Assembly (NCBI GenBank): GCA_029721435.1
Contig: CM056576.1
Span: forward strand, 119,525,166-119,589,165
Length of the DNA: 64,000 nucleotides
Origin: Gymnothorax reevesii
Taxonomy: Eukaryota; Chordata; Actinopteri; Anguilliformes; Muraenidae
Direction of reading: 5' to 3'
Shown: in pieces, positions 10,502 to 24,398 of the stretch
How the letters are laid out: every line of letters starts with the position of its first letter
How positions within the stretch are numbered: the stretch's first letter is position 1
Program-made: the position numbers and the translations under genes
Notes under the pieces: model-generated
The model's database searches: none
What the model was told of the DNA's origin: nothing
What the model saw: the letters and a program-made list of their open reading frames with translations, nothing else

Positions 10502-13401
10502 CTGTGGAGTAAGATAGCAAGACAGAGGCAGAGACAGAGAGAATGAGAACATTACATTTAAGAACTTTCAAGTTACCAATGTTTGGCCAAATAACAAGCA
10601 GATGTCAGTAAAGTTTGCAAAATAAAAAGCAAATACAAACTATTAAAGAGGGAACATGGAAAATGCTGAAAAACGGAAAACAAAAAAGGAAAAATCAGAC
10701 AGTTGATGTGTTTACATTTACTAAGTCAATTCAATTTGTAAATAAAAGATAGCAAGATTTTAAAACACCATTCAAAAGGTGAAAGGGACCATAACTTAGT
10801 CCTTGGAATAAACCTGTTTATCGCACATCGCGTCCACAGAGAGGATTGCTACAGTTCTAAAAGCAAATATTCAACTTAAACTGCTTAAATCCAACTCCCA
10901 TGCAGTCTTCCATTTCCAAAACAGCAGGTAGGTATGAAAATAATCAATAATCTCACCACACCCAGGTACCTGGCCCTAAATGTGTAGTGACCTCATCCCT
11001 AAGCAGTTTTATCAATTATTTACCATTTATGAGTTTGCTGCAAATTCTGACCCAAGAAAGTTAAAGCAGAGACAGTCAGGAGCTAATGAATTGCTAACTG
11101 CATTAGCATTCAATTACAGAACTCAAACTGAGCTGACCTGAGATCATCTCCCTGCCCTGATCTTAAACGTGCATCGGGTCAGTTTGATTTTTACTGCAGT
11201 CAAGACCTGAATACAGCTCTACTAATGCATGTAAGCCAAACAAAAACTCATTGAATGTCAGAGACAGTCGTGACCCACTCAACTAAAAGCTTTGCAGTGG
11301 ACAGTAGCAAAAAAGAGTGGGCAGGGATATTGACCAGCTATGAAAAAAACACTGTGAGTCACATCGTGGAACTTGTGCCAAATGCCAATGAGTTGCACCG
11401 CACAGAAGTGAAGTGAAGCTGTCTGAGAGTGTGTACTTTTCAATGCTACCCTTTCAGCCAAGGCTCTGAAAGCAGGCAGTGCCTCAGTCCATAGTATTTT
11501 TCTTGGATGTCTAGCATGTCTGTGCCATAGTGCACACAAATCAATTCCACATGCAGTCATTTTATTTCATGTTGCTGCATTTTTAGGCGCAAGACAGAGT
11601 AGAATAATACACCCCAAAGGCCTATTCTGTGTTTCCGAAATATGCCTTAAATATGCATCAAACAACTTTAATAAAAATAACACCACCCAATACCCCCTTC
11701 CCATTTGTATGTTTAATATGTGGTATTAGCGGGTGACCAGTAACAGCGCAATCCGCCACCCATAAATGATTCCATGAAAATAAATTATTTCCACTGAAGA
11801 ACATATCTAACATATTATTATTATTATTTCTTTTTTTTTAACTGGAACCCGAACCGTCTCTCTATTTCACATACTACACGCCATATAGAGAAATTTCCAA
11901 ATGATAAGGCAAAAAAAATATGATTGAATAAAATAAACCCAGCAAACCGCCTGTGTAAAGAGCAAATAGCTTGGGGGGCCTTATTCCAGAGCGTGATATG
12001 AGTGGTGCTAAAACTACATCTGGGTGTGATAAATATTAAAGAATCCCAGAGGGGGCTGGTGGGCAAATTACGAGGGAAGAACTGCTCTACTGCACATATG
12101 CACCATTCAGACTCTGCTACAGAGACCAAAAACTCCAAAACCGACAGAAGAGCAGAGGGGTTGGAGATCGCTCGCAGACATGGGTCACGCTGGTGGCCAT
12201 TTCACATGCAGGGAGATGCTCTTATGAAAGGAGCATATTTACTCTTCAGACTGGCTATGATGTCACAGCCCGCCCATTCAGACATGCACCACCAACTCCT
12301 CTCAACGGCCCAGCCAGGATGTCCTCTTCAGGCACTGTTGCTGGCAGAGGGTAACACGAGTGTGCCTATGTTCCATGAGTTCCATGTTTCCAGGGTCCCC
12401 AGTTTTATATTCTTAATATAATGCGAGATCTTAACGAAGGATTCTATATTCCCAGGGCTCTCCTCACCTTGGAGTAAGTTACATTTTCTTTCAAATCTAA
12501 CTCTCATTTAGTTGCACTTATCTCTCGCTGGAGACTTGATAAGAAAGATCATAGTTCAATGGCAATAATCATTTATGGTGATTTACTGGGTTCAAACAAA
12601 GAATATACAAAATTTAATTTGGACATTTTCATTGGGTTACTTCACATCGAGAACGTGGATACTGCACAGACGACTGTAGTAAAGAATGCTGGGCATGAAT
12701 AGAACACGAGGAATGTCATAAGAGACGTCTCTGCGTAATGTAGCTGGCCTAGTCGTTTATAAAGAACACATGAGAACTGACTCTTCGAGTGATTAGGAGA
12801 TATATACCCTTGGCCTGCCTCTGCCCTGATTACCATTGCAAAAGTGCAGGCTTTGCATTATTCTATTGTAAAAGGATATAAAGTCACTGCAGTGGTATTT
12901 AAACATGTCAGCATGGTGAGATGTTAATAGCTGCTAAAAGAAGACAGTATTGAAAATCAGCCACAGATTTAATGCAAAATAAAATGATGTAGCATAGTCC
13001 ACAGAGTCAAAACTGTTCAGCATCATGGTACATATTATCTGTATTAAATTAAAAGCAGGACATATAATAGTACTTAGAAGTTCACAAGTTCCTTTTATAT
13101 GTCATATTAAGGGAATATAAGGCTGGCGGGACATAGGGTTCTGGGAACAGAGGGATAAGTCTGATGGAGCAACAGCAGCAACTGGAGGAAACTGAGACCT
13201 CAAGAGACACACAGACGCGCAAAAGCATGAACCCCCCCCACACACACACACACATTCCCTCTGTATTCACATACACACATACAGAGGAGAGAAGACAAAC
13301 CTGCAAACAAGCACATACACATAAATCATGCGAAGAGCTTCACTGTGTTTCTCCAAAATGCACAGACATTCTCTATCTCTCCCTCTAGTTTGCTCCCTCC
13401 T

Positions 13402-13402
<1 letters not shown>

Positions 13403-13444
<42 letters not shown>
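13403..13444. repeat. (CT)n microsatellite
   Basis: About 20 CT units lie in glypican intron 2, with a short CA tract (13236-13254) upstream. Confidence 0.95.
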
Positions 13445-13448
<4 letters not shown>

Positions 13449-16400
13449 CAGGCAATAACAACATCAGCAGCCATCTCACACCACACACAACAGCTGTGAA
13501 AACCGCTACTACTCCAGGAGGATTGACAGAGAATTCAATAACTTCCTGTAAATAACGACAATAACACCACTTCATCGCAGGCCCACTCAAAACCATTCTT
13601 GTTTTTGCTCCGTTTGAAAAAAAGCACTTTAGTTTGACACGCTAAAGTGTCATTGGAATAATGAAATGGAAATACCCATTGACTTTGTTCTTTTAACTTA
13701 TTTGAACTTTGGGCTCTGATTTCATGCCTTTGCAAAGGAAAATACATGAGGCGTAAACGTTATCCACAATTTGTCAGCCACAAACCATGCACAAATTGCC
13801 CGACACCAGTTTGGTAGTTTTGTGGCCAGCAAAAAAGGTGTCCTCCGGTGGCCTGAGGGGCTCATGGTTGGATGGCCCCTCTCCAGTGGATCTGGTCTCC
13901 TGTCTGTTTGATGCAAGTTTTTGATTTTCCTCTTCATCTCACATCATTGAACCGCTTCCCTCCATGGGCCATAAATTCTAACATGGCGAGTCTGCACCTC
14001 CTGGACAAGTAGATTTGTTTTCTCTTAAGTAAAGCGTTCCAGGCAGAGCCCGTCAAAGTAAGATGCTTGTACTTCACCTTGCATGATGAAACTGGCATTT
14101 TGCTATGGTGCTATTGCCCACGACAGTGACTGATCTGATGGGAACCAAACCCCCACCACATACATAGGTAATTAATTTGTTGACAACCAAACTTTTTGAC
14201 TACAGTGCCACAGTTGCGTTATATCAATTTGTGCATCAAAATTACTGGAATGGAGTAAGATATTATCAATTTTGATCTGAGATACGGTTAGCGCCTGCAA
14301 CTCCCAAGTGCATTTAGGAAGTGAATTTTGGGCCCTTTGACATTGACCAGCAGATGTGTACAGATCCTGAATCTAAGACAATAATCAAGCTGTGTGAGAG
14401 AATGAGATAAGGAGTGGGAAGAAGAAAGAAATTAAGATTTGCAAATTAAGTACTGCTGATAATGCCCAGCTGCATGTCAGCACATGCGCCAGTGTGGATA
14501 AGCACCTGAAAGCGGAAATTTCATCCAAAGTCATGGCAGTGCAGGACAGGGTTACTCTCAGAATCCTTGAGGCCAAAGGTGTCATGGAATCTCTGCAATG
14601 AGGCCAAAAGTGACAAAGAGAGACGGGCATCCCGAAGAATCTCTAACTTCGACAGGAGAGCCGAGGGACTCAGGATCTTAAAACATGAGGCATGAGGGCG
14701 GTGGAGTATTTTAAACAGAAGTGGGGTAGATATTTGCACATGACTCTCTCCATGTCCAAAAGACAAGTCAGCAGACACCATTAGGGGACAGTACAGTGAC
14801 GTTCGCAAGTATTCTGACAGCAATACAATTTTAAAGGACTGTAATTCATAAATGCTTCACTTGATAAGTATGTAAATACCCCATAATTAAAGCGAGTACT
14901 CTCATGTTTTTACAACCCAAGAGAGTGACTGGTGTCAAAATTACAGCCTTGGAGAATTGTCCAAATACCTTAGAGTCTTGCGCTAAATTTTACAGATGAG
15001 CTCCAGCTCCTGTAACACTAGAAATCCCACGGTGTTTGCATGCATTGAAGGAGTATGCTCACTTTGTATTCAGTGTCAAACGGATGGAACAGAAATGACT
15101 CACCAGCCACAACTGCAGGGCCAATATAGGAAAAGAAAAATACAATGGGAAAAAAATAAGACCAAATCCGAGTCTGGGACCATGACGGGGCAATTTACCA
15201 GGAAAAATCTCTACTGCTTATTGCCCTGGGAAAAGTTAGATTGAGAAAAGCAAGATTCACAGAGCTTTTGATTGAGCGATAACAACAACGTCTACTCTGT
15301 GGCTAAGTAGATGCAGCCTATGTTATGCACTGCCTGAAACAAGCTGGCTCATAGTGGAGCCTCATAACGACATGAAATCATTGTCTACAACCACAAAGAT
15401 TCCACGGAAAATGAGCCCCCCGCGGGAAAGCTCATAACACTACCAAGTGTTTGTGTGAAGGCGCAATTACAGATGCATTTAGGAATCCTGGACTTTGAGA
15501 AAATAAATCATCTGCTAAATACTTTCAGCTGATACTCACGTCCCCATCACACCCCCACCACCTTGTCTGGACATTTATTCTGTGATAGTTTTCTGCTAAC
15601 GCCCCAACAATGTGAAAGAGGTTTACTGCTTCATGGTTGCCCAAAATGTCACTGCCCTCAGTGCTACCAAATTATTCACACAAGCAAGAAACTACTTTTG
15701 ATAGCTAGTTTCCGCAACCACTGCCATCAAAAAGAGGGGATTTCTTAGTTCTAATGCCCTGAATTATAGCGCACATACAGTGCAGAGGCCATAAAATTTC
15801 CATAAGAGTGTACATAGCACAAGGCCAAAATGCAATACCACTGCAGGAGGTTTGCCGCAGAGGAGAAAAGGGGCCAGTTAGATTTACACTGTTCCAATTG
15901 AGAGGTCACACAGAATCTTAAAATGGCCTCAACAACATCATTACACTTCAGCGTAATTGCAACTGCTATTTTAAACCTCAATTGCCTGGGAGTGAAAAGG
16001 CTCAAACAGTAATGACCAGGGTTATCGCCACAACTCAACCACAACAAAAATTTTTAAAAATAAGAGTGAGAGTACTTCTGTGGCTCTTAACCGCCAAAAC
16101 TGGAACGCTCAACCTTCATAGGAGACAGAGTACCGTGTGACGGCAAAGATTTTCCGACACCTTTCGACAGGATCGTTAGCATCCAGAGCCAGGCAGGGCA
16201 CGTGGGCACTGGCGAGAGGGTGATAATAAAGAAGGAGACACCAGTCTCGAAATGCATCGCTGTGGTCCGCCCCGCACCGCAAGTTTGGATGGCGATGCTG
16301 GGGCACGGGTTCGACTTGCATATACCCCTAAAGCATTTAATCCCAGAGCGGTCTTGTGTTTCACGAGGCTCAGAGCCCAGCTATGCGTTGCAGTGGAGAC

Positions 16401-18463
16401 ACATGCTTGTCGATTAAATATCATGTTTTAATTAGTAAAAATACATATCGCACAAAGTATAACTCCAGAATTGGTGACAAAATCCCAAAAAAGCACCCAG
16501 TGGCTAAACATAAACACATAAATAGCTGGAATATGAGTGAGCATTGTGATATTAATGGTCAGTTGTTCTGACCACCAACCTTGACTTAAATTCTATTCGG
16601 GAAAATTCTCTTACTTATTTGCGTTTTGACCTGAGGGGTGGAGCCCTATATGACAACATCTGTGAGTTGTCTAGTAAACTCAACCTGCTCGTTGAAGATG
16701 TCTTGTCAGGGGGCAAGCAGGTGGGATTCGAGATGGGGAGGGGAAGGGGAGCCAAGGAATGCGCTACCCATATCTCCATCAGCTTGCCTGTAATTAAGAC
16801 GGGAGCCCAGCTTGCACAAATCTCTCCAACATAAACAATTCCATGGATGCCGAGGGTATAACCATGACCCGAAAAGGAGAGAGGGGGCAGCCGTGGGGAT
16901 CCGAAACCCAGCGTCCAGCACGTAAAGAAGTCAGGGGCAGCTTACTTAGCCTTGGTCCAACCCCACCCCAGGGACTAATGCACTGTAACTCATGTAGACA
17001 CCCGTTTACACACGGAGCTGGAAACTCCAGACATTACAGCAATGCCTGCTGGTTGGGAGCTGGCAGAAAACTAATAACATCAAATGTCAACGTGAAAACA
17101 AGGCTTAACTCCGCAGGGCCCACTCTGTATGCGAGCACAGTAAACAGAAGAGCTGCATGTGGGCGGAAGGGAACCAGCAACATCCAAATAAGGCAACTTC
17201 TGGCTAAACAGGTGTTCCCTCTATTCCAGAATAAAGATTAATATCAGGACACCCCCAACCACACCTCATACATTTTATTGTTCGGCGCTGGGAAAGTATT
17301 GTAGTCCAATAATTTCCTGCGCAGTGCAAAATATCGGCAAATTAGATGCCTTTCTCGAGCATTAATTTGAAAAGTCAGCAGTTTGGGCTGAAATTGCACT
17401 TGCTTAGTGAGCCGTGCAAAATTGTCTAAAGGAGCCTGGCGTTCAACCAAAGCCCTTATTCATCGAGGGAGCTGACAGATCTCTTTTACGCTAACAAATG
17501 ACCGCATCGCGCAGAGCAAATGCACCGTGCTTTCCAGAGATCTCTCTCCGGAGCAGGGACTGGGGACAACCCAGATGTAAAACCCAGACAGAAGGCAGCG
17601 GAGATAGGTTCGGGCCTGAGACGCCTGCCCAATAGCCCAGAAAACAGGAAGGATTAATCAGGAAATGATTGTTTGGAAAGAGAGATCAGCCCGTCCCTGG
17701 TCTACCAGCTGAGGCGGAGCTGAGGTAATGCTTCTGAGCCATGTTCCTGGACGGAGAGCGTGTGAAAGCCGCCGGTGCGGTACTCCGGAGACGAGGGCAC
17801 GCCCTTTCGCCTTCTAGAGCCTCCGCTGACTCACGCTCCAACACCCGGGCCTGTCCAGTACGTCTGTCGCTCGACGGCTCACTTATTTCCCTTCTGTTTT
17901 CTCTGCTCCTTCGTCTCTCACACCTTGTCATCCTCACCTTTTGGAGTTAACCTAGCCCAACGGTAAACACCGCAGCCATGGAATAGGACTTTTTCAAAAT
18001 GAAAAATGTTTCATAGGAGGTGAATTAGTCTGCTTTCCACATGAATTCTGAGCAAAATGAACAACGTGCACCAAATTCTGACTCATGCCAAACAGTTACG
18101 GTAATAGAGCGAATCAGGGTAGAAGCCCAGGTCTTTCATCAGGCCTTCACATTGAAGCATTAGCCACTTTTCCACACGGGGCCGTATAACCAAGGAGAAT
18201 GGATTAGCAAATATGGGTATTAACATCTCAGTCTAAATAAAGGATATGAAGATTTCTAAAGAGTCTGCCCCCAACACTGAAGGTTTGTTTGGCATTTAGG
18301 GTCTGAAAGCTTGAGGAAGTGACTCCCAACTCCCTTCACTTTGTTCAGCAAAGACCTGCAAGCATGTGTGGTTAGTAACCATCACTCAGATGACCAGAAA
18401 TTTCCCTAAAAGACAGCTGCAGTGCATTAAAATCATCAATTATCAGCACCGAGACCATGCAAA

Positions 18464-18490
18464 AAATAAATAAATAAATAAATAAATAAT
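18464..18490. repeat. (AAAT)n microsatellite
   Basis: Six to seven tetranucleotide units lie in intron 2. A second tract of the same motif is at 26078-26108. Confidence 0.9.
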
Positions 18491-20443
18491 TGTAAATAAT
18501 TTGTCTCTCCCAGTTAAGGTGCCGAGGGCTTAAACTTAAACAATACATTTGCCAACTTTTTGGAATGTGATCTGAATCGAGAGGTTTTGCCAGTGAATTC
18601 TGAGCTGGAATGTGACTTAGTCGCAGATGCATGTCCAGCTCTCACACACTATCAAAACCCCACGAACAAGCATCAAAACCATACATCCCCCCAAACAGAA
18701 AAGGTCCTCCTTCAGTCAGTTAATGGGGCAATCATTCACACATACACACACGCATCCAGACACTCATAAATAGAAATGTCCAGGCTGAGGGAACTGGCCA
18801 AGGACGATAGAACTGGACTCAGCCAAGAAAGGGAAAGGCCTGCCTTATTAAGCAGGAAGTAGCCATAACCTCATGAATCATACTCTTGGAAAATATTTGA
18901 AAAAATATGGGCATTTTCCTATTCTGTGATCCTCTGAAGTTATGACTTATGACACTGGGCGTCTCAACACAATGAATAAGGTCCCAAATAGGAGGACCGG
19001 GTGGCCAATTTCGCCTGAAAAATGAAAGGGGCTCGGGAGGGAGAAAAGGAATGTTTGTTTTACAGTTGTCCTTTGCAGCGTGTGGTCTTGGCAGCTGCCA
19101 CATTTTCGAGACGGGACTGGACAGCTCCCTTACGGCCAGCGAAGAACTGGCGTGAGGCCTTTGAAACAGAGCTGCCCCGTGTATGTATACAAAAGCCACA
19201 CAAAGCAGACATGATCAGTAATAAATACAGGTCAAAACAAATCGCATACTTCAGTGATCTTCATTCCCAGTTCTGATTATATTGGCAATTCATTGAAGAA
19301 TTTGAAGAAGTTGATTACAACTCATCACAGTTGGTTTTTTGTTCAAATTTAATTGCTAATTTTACGATAAAAAACCACAGACTTTGCAGTCAGCCAGGAC
19401 CAGGAATTGAGCTTATTCCAACACATTAAGTATCACTGGGATTCATTGAAACTTTCAAGTGAAAAATCATATTTGCTGTAGCATTTTGAGAAAATCTGTC
19501 CAGAATCCTTCCGTAAGAGACATTGAGAGATGATCATGACCGTGTAACAGAAGTTAAATTCTCTTCTTCTCCAAGCCTGACTTTAATCAGCCAGTGCCAC
19601 CATAAGCAATGGTTATCTTAGTCATAACATTTGAACCTCTGTGTTATGAAGTGAGCACATCTAGGTACTTTTCTGTTCACCTTTCAAAAACAGACATCAC
19701 ATCACAGATGTGAAAATTACACGCAGAGGCACATGAAATGATCAGCCATGGAAAACCCGGCCAACCAAAATAATACACTGAAGTTGAAACAGAGTAGCTG
19801 GAAAAATCCAGTGATACCGGGAAAGCAGTGGAATGTCACTGATTTTGGGGCAGTTCCCTCATAATCAGGGAGGAATGGGAAAGGTTGGCTCAGTGAGGAA
19901 GACCATGGAGAGCAGGTGGGCGGAAGATAAAAGCTGAGGGGAGGGTTAGGGGTGGGGAGGAGGATGCCACAGGACGCCATGTTCCTTCCTCCATTTTTTT
20001 ACTGGCTGGTTTTCTTCCAGCTATACAATATCACTTAGTGGATTTTTTTTGCAAATAAAATTTAAAATTACAATAATGTAACAACAGCTCTTAAAATCAA
20101 ATTAACACATCTTTAAATTAACTGCTTAAACACTATATCTGCGGTCACAATAAAGACTTCAGCAAGAGTCCAGTCTTTTTTTTTTTTCCAGTCAAAGATA
20201 TCTTAAAAGCATTAAGTGATCCATGGCTCGTAAACTTTAATGCAGTTGAGTTGTGCAATTATCACCCAAGGATAGTGTGGTCATCACAATGAGGAGCTGA
20301 ATCAACAAGATTCTGGCATCTGCTAACTGGGACCCATCTCTGCTAAACGAGTAAAGATTTACCCCAGACCTCAATGAGGTTATGATTTCTATACAGCATT
20401 CATGCGTCACCAAACCAAAAATAGGTTTCGTTCCATTGTTAAG

Positions 20444-20780
20444 TACACTCTCAGAAATAGGGGTACAGCAGGAGTCCATTTTTGTTCCCCAAGGTACATT
20501 CAGCGCTTATGTACCCTTTAGGGCTAATTATAGACCTAAGGGTACCTGTGTGAACCTTTTTAGGACCTAAAAGGTACTTTTATGTTCCAAAACAAATAAA
20601 AACCCACTTCTAAGGTACAACAGCATTACCTTTGAGGGTACTGCCCCAGTGACAAGCCTTGGTTGTCCCTAGAAAGGTTCACACAGGTACCTTGAGGTCC
20701 TATAAGTAGCCCTAAAGGGTACATAGTACCTTGGGGAACAGAAATGGACACCTGCTGTACCCCCTATTTCTGAGAGTGTA
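20444..20780. mobile_element. MITE with long inverted repeats, TA at both ends
   Basis: The left end reads TACACTCTCAGAAATAGGGG and the right end is its reverse complement (ATTTCTGAGAGTGTA). The similarity continues inward through GGTACAGCAGG, CCCCAAGGTAC and CCCTTTAGGGCTA over roughly 130 bp on each side. The element is 337 bp counting the TA dinucleotides, with no coding capacity. The ends resemble a family I recognise as common in fish genomes. The superfamily is uncertain; TA ends would fit Tc1/mariner. Confidence 0.8.
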
Positions 20781-20848
20781 CCAGTGATTATTGTGACACA
20801 CAAACAATATTGCTGGACCAAACACAAACTCACTTGACACATGCTCAA

Positions 20849-20886
20849 ACACACACGCATACACACACAGACACAAATACACGCAT

Positions 20887-20925
<39 letters not shown>

Positions 20926-20936
20926 CACGAGCACAG

Positions 20937-20976
<40 letters not shown>
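20849..20976. repeat. (CA)n microsatellite, interrupted
   Basis: About 128 bp of CA repeats with a few GCA and GTA interruptions lie immediately beside the MITE. Cys/Val- or His/Thr-rich open frames here are artefacts of the repeat. Confidence 0.97.
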
Positions 20977-20978
<2 letters not shown>

Positions 20979-21461
20979 CACAAGTAGGTGTAGCAAACAT
21001 TGCTGAAGTTAAGAATCATAAAATCCAGTAACTGTCGGTCAATATTTACTTAAGTCCCACCTGAGACAGACCTTTTGACTTTCATTGCAGTCTTAGCTGC
21101 ACAATCACATTTGTAACGCTGTCTAAACAAATACTGAAGCATGTCCAATGTCCATGGTTACTGCTGTGACATCTTGAATAAAAGAGTCTAGCCAATGGTT
21201 TTAAATCTGCGTGGTGTGCTGTATGGAAAAATCAGGGAGCGCAGAAGATGTTTCCAGTAAAGCCCATGAAAGTATGAGTGACAGAAACAGCAGTATAGCA
21301 CAGGCTAGTCTCAACTGAAGCAGCATGCATTTCTCAAGCCTCCATACAGCATGTGAGAGACCCTCATTATCACCATGGTATTATGTTTATAAATCAGTCT
21401 TAAACACATGTTATGGAGTTTCGGCTCAGGTCAAAATCAGTTCAAGTGGGTGAAGAGACAT

Positions 21462-21720
21462 GGGGCCCTATTTTGACTACCCAAATGCAGTTGGCAAACA
21501 CAAGTGCTGATGGTATTGTAGATCAAAACCGGACACGTCTAACTCCATACTGGCAATTTTGTGACAAGAGGCTTAAGCGCAGCTGTGGCATCGTTATCCA
21601 AAGGGTTGGACTATGAGGAATGAATGGGTGCGATAGGGGTTTGATTCCATGAAGGCCAATCAGATTAGCTGCTGTCATTCCCTTTAAAAGCAGTGCGCTA
21701 AGGCCATGGCGAACTGGAAA
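21462..21720. mobile_element. Possible fragment of a DNA transposon (GGGGCCCTATTTTGAC end)
   Basis: The segment begins GGGGCCCTATTTTGAC and contains CCAATCAG and CATTCCCTTTAAAAGC. These are features I associate with a non-autonomous DNA element common in fish. I could not find the matching opposite end, so the boundaries and class are tentative. Confidence 0.3.
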
Positions 21721-22075
21721 TTTTGTCAGGTGAAGAACAAAAGCACCTGACTCGGTGCCTTCTTTGGTCCTCTGAGAACCCTTTTCCAACGTAATTATAT
21801 GCTGAGGCCTTATTTATAAATATTTGTGTGGATTTCATACCATAAATGTACAGGTAAAATAAACTGCATGGAATTTTCATTTATTTAATCAGGATGGACT
21901 TGGATTTTATTGACATTGCGCATAATATTAATAAATTCCCTTTTTTATGTCAAGTTTGTTTTTATAAATCAGAAATCTGAAAACATCTTTTTTGAGCCTA
22001 TATGCACCGTTTATAAATGAGGCCACTGAGCGTTTGGGGGAATAAAATTCAATTCATCACAAAATACACTTTTGG

Positions 22076-22260
22076 GCTACCGGGTTAGCTCACTCGGTTA
22101 TGGCGCCGAACTGCAGAGTTGTCCTAACCAGTGTGGCCCTGGTTTGAATCCAAGCCATGCCAGTGCAGGCTGTGGCCAGTAGTCTTTTCTGAGCAGCGAA
22201 CAATTGGCCCTGTGCTACTGGGAAAAAAGGAGGGCCAGCTGGTTTGGGTTATAGATGCGT
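22076..22260 (+). mobile_element. tRNA-derived SINE (head and body)
   Basis: A Pol III split promoter is visible: an A box TTAGCTCACTCGG (about 22085-22097) and a B box GGTTTGAATCC (22141-22151), spaced as in a tRNA. It is followed by a non-tRNA body containing CAATTGGCCCTG and a GGGAAAAAAGGAGGG stretch. The tRNA part is decayed, with a TGCAGAG anticodon region that no longer forms a clean loop. The 3' boundary is approximate. Confidence 0.6.
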
Positions 22261-24053
22261 TTGTTGTTCAAGTACCTCCTGTTGGCCAGCAGAGCAACAG
22301 TGCTTGCATTAAAAGGTCATTTTGGGCGAGTCAAAATGCAAAAGAAGTCTGAGATAAAACAATTGCATGGCGCCAGCTATATGCATTCACACGCCTCCTT
22401 TTGTGCTGTCCAATCATTTGAGATGCAAACACTTTTATTTTTCAGCAGGAAACTACCAAACTGGATGCAGGAATTGAATATGTCGTTTGCGATGGACAAA
22501 ATTGTGAAAAATGTTACTGCCACATGCCTGTCCATTCATAAAGGCACTGAAATTGAGCCCATAACATGATATTTCAAAATGTGGCTCTAAAAACATGAGT
22601 GCAACATTTTGGTATGTCATAAATCATTGGCATTGGAATCATAGGAATAATGTAAAATATGCTGCATCGTGTTTATGAGCAATATTTGCCTCATGAAGGC
22701 CTAAGGAATATCAAACACATGCAGCCTACAAAGTGAACAGTAATAAAGCTGGTGACCACATTACCATTAGCTTTTCACAAACACATCACATTCATGTGTT
22801 AATAAATTTACTGCAGTGGGAGAAAAAAAATCCCCCCGGGTGTTCAGAGTACCAGGTGACATAATCAATGAGTTCCTTTCACAAACACAGCTGCTGTGAA
22901 AAACAGGCTGTGTTTGGTCAGAGGAGGATATGACCAATCTGGTTGACAAAATTACACCGATCGATCAAGCCCCACCTCAACAATCCCTTATTATGCCTTG
23001 ACCTGGATCAGCTCAGTCTGTGATCAAAGGACATTTTTATGCTCTTACCAGTAATTCTCACAACTCCCATAACTTGCAATTAAACACTGGCAAAGAAAAT
23101 TTCTTTGCTGACAATTATCTGGAAGTGTGAGCTTTTCAACCCACCCTTTATTACAAAGTCAGTCTGTGTGCTTATGTGCCTTTCGTCTCCCAGGCAGAGT
23201 GTTGGAGGGCAATTGACATCAAGGAGCAAATGACTGCACTCAAAATGCATTTACGCACTGATCGTGAAGCTAAGCCACTTCACTGCTCAGCTCTCTCAGT
23301 GTCTACTAAAAACTATTTGGCACTTCCAACAGTGCCAAGAAAATGATGGGTGATTATGCATGGTACTTTTGGATTTTATAGATAGCCTGATATCAGATAT
23401 ACCCCTGCGTAAAATAAAATATGAGTCATTATTAAGTTTCATTCAGTGAAGGCAGGGATGAGGGTGGGCTGGATTATTATAATACTGAATATTTAGTTTT
23501 GGAAACGGCAGAATAATGAACATGGAATCAAGTTAAGTGCAAGAGACACTTCAGGGGTTGTGGCAAGCTCTTTTCTGAGAATCGCAAAAACAACCCCAGT
23601 GAAACGAGAGAGGGGTGTAAAGTAGGAAGGGAGCAAATTGAATACAAATCATTCATTGTTACAGAAAGGGATACTATAATGTTGGTCAATCTTATAGCTT
23701 CTGTAAAAAAATTCGGAAATATTTCTTGGCAGATCTCCCTGTCCAGGGAGACAATTCCTCATTCATAGATCTGATTAGTAAAACTTGATATTTGAAGAAG
23801 CACTACATTAAACACCTCAGTCCAGGGCATGAGAGCAGTACCTTATTTGGAAATTGATGCCTTCCCATGACCTGCTGATTAAAAGTCTTATTCCTTTGTC
23901 AAAACTAAATAGGTTCTGTGCAACACTATACAAGCATGAAAATAGCATCCTGCATCCGGTTGGCCAATTTTAGTACTACGTTTGGCCATTTGAATTTCAT
24001 TTGCCTTATATATTCTGCCTACCTCGGAATTATCTGCAAACGTTCTTCAGTCA

Positions 24054-24398
24054 CTATAGGGTGGAGACCAAACTGTTAGCTAAATTTCTATCATCTGTAA
24101 AATTAACAAATGCACCTCCAGTACTCCTGTAAAAATCATCTTTGTGACTGAGGATGAGCAATACTCCAAGCACAGGTCCTTGTTGGACTACGCTTCCAAT
24201 TGTACCCTGCACAGATAAGGTCCCGCGATCAACAACTCCTTGCATTCTACCCTCTAGTTCCAAATTCCAGTTCCAGCAAAGAACATCTAAAGTTATGTAA
24301 GTCTCTTCAAAGAATTCCTGTGGGTATGTGATGCAGGACAAAGCGCCTTCCCGCATGAAAATCACGTTGGCTACCCCACAAGATGTTATTATTTTCAA
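24054..24398 (-). pseudogene. Decayed LINE reverse-transcriptase fragment
   Basis: The minus-strand frame contains SVVQQGPVLGVLLIL, followed about 20 residues later by FVNFTDD. This is the arrangement of the LINE RT core QGSVLGPLLFL ... FADD, with the catalytic FADD degraded to FTDD. No other RT motif is clear and the flanks are out of frame. It is a short dead fragment in glypican intron 2. Confidence 0.55.

Larger units (their letters stand above)
10502..20443 (-). other. Glypican intron 2, 3' third, no recognised gene
   Basis: From the exon 3 acceptor upstream for about 10 kb, I see only short chance open frames and simple repeats: CA at 13236-13254, CT at 13403-13444 and AAAT at 18464-18490. 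No TIR, tRNA or coding similarity was recognised. Confidence 0.6.

Noticed and set aside
9699..10571. The full 290-codon minus-strand frame as a single-exon gene
   Set aside because: Only 9807-10501 matches glypican. Both ends run past clear splice sites into intron sequence.
13267..13596. Open frames rich in Arg-Glu or Ser-Leu
   Set aside because: They are produced by the CT/GA microsatellite at 13403-13444.
20669..21031. Cys/Val-rich and Thr/His-rich open frames of 73-116 codons on both strands
   Set aside because: They are translations of the CA/GT microsatellite at 20849-20976 and carry no gene signal.
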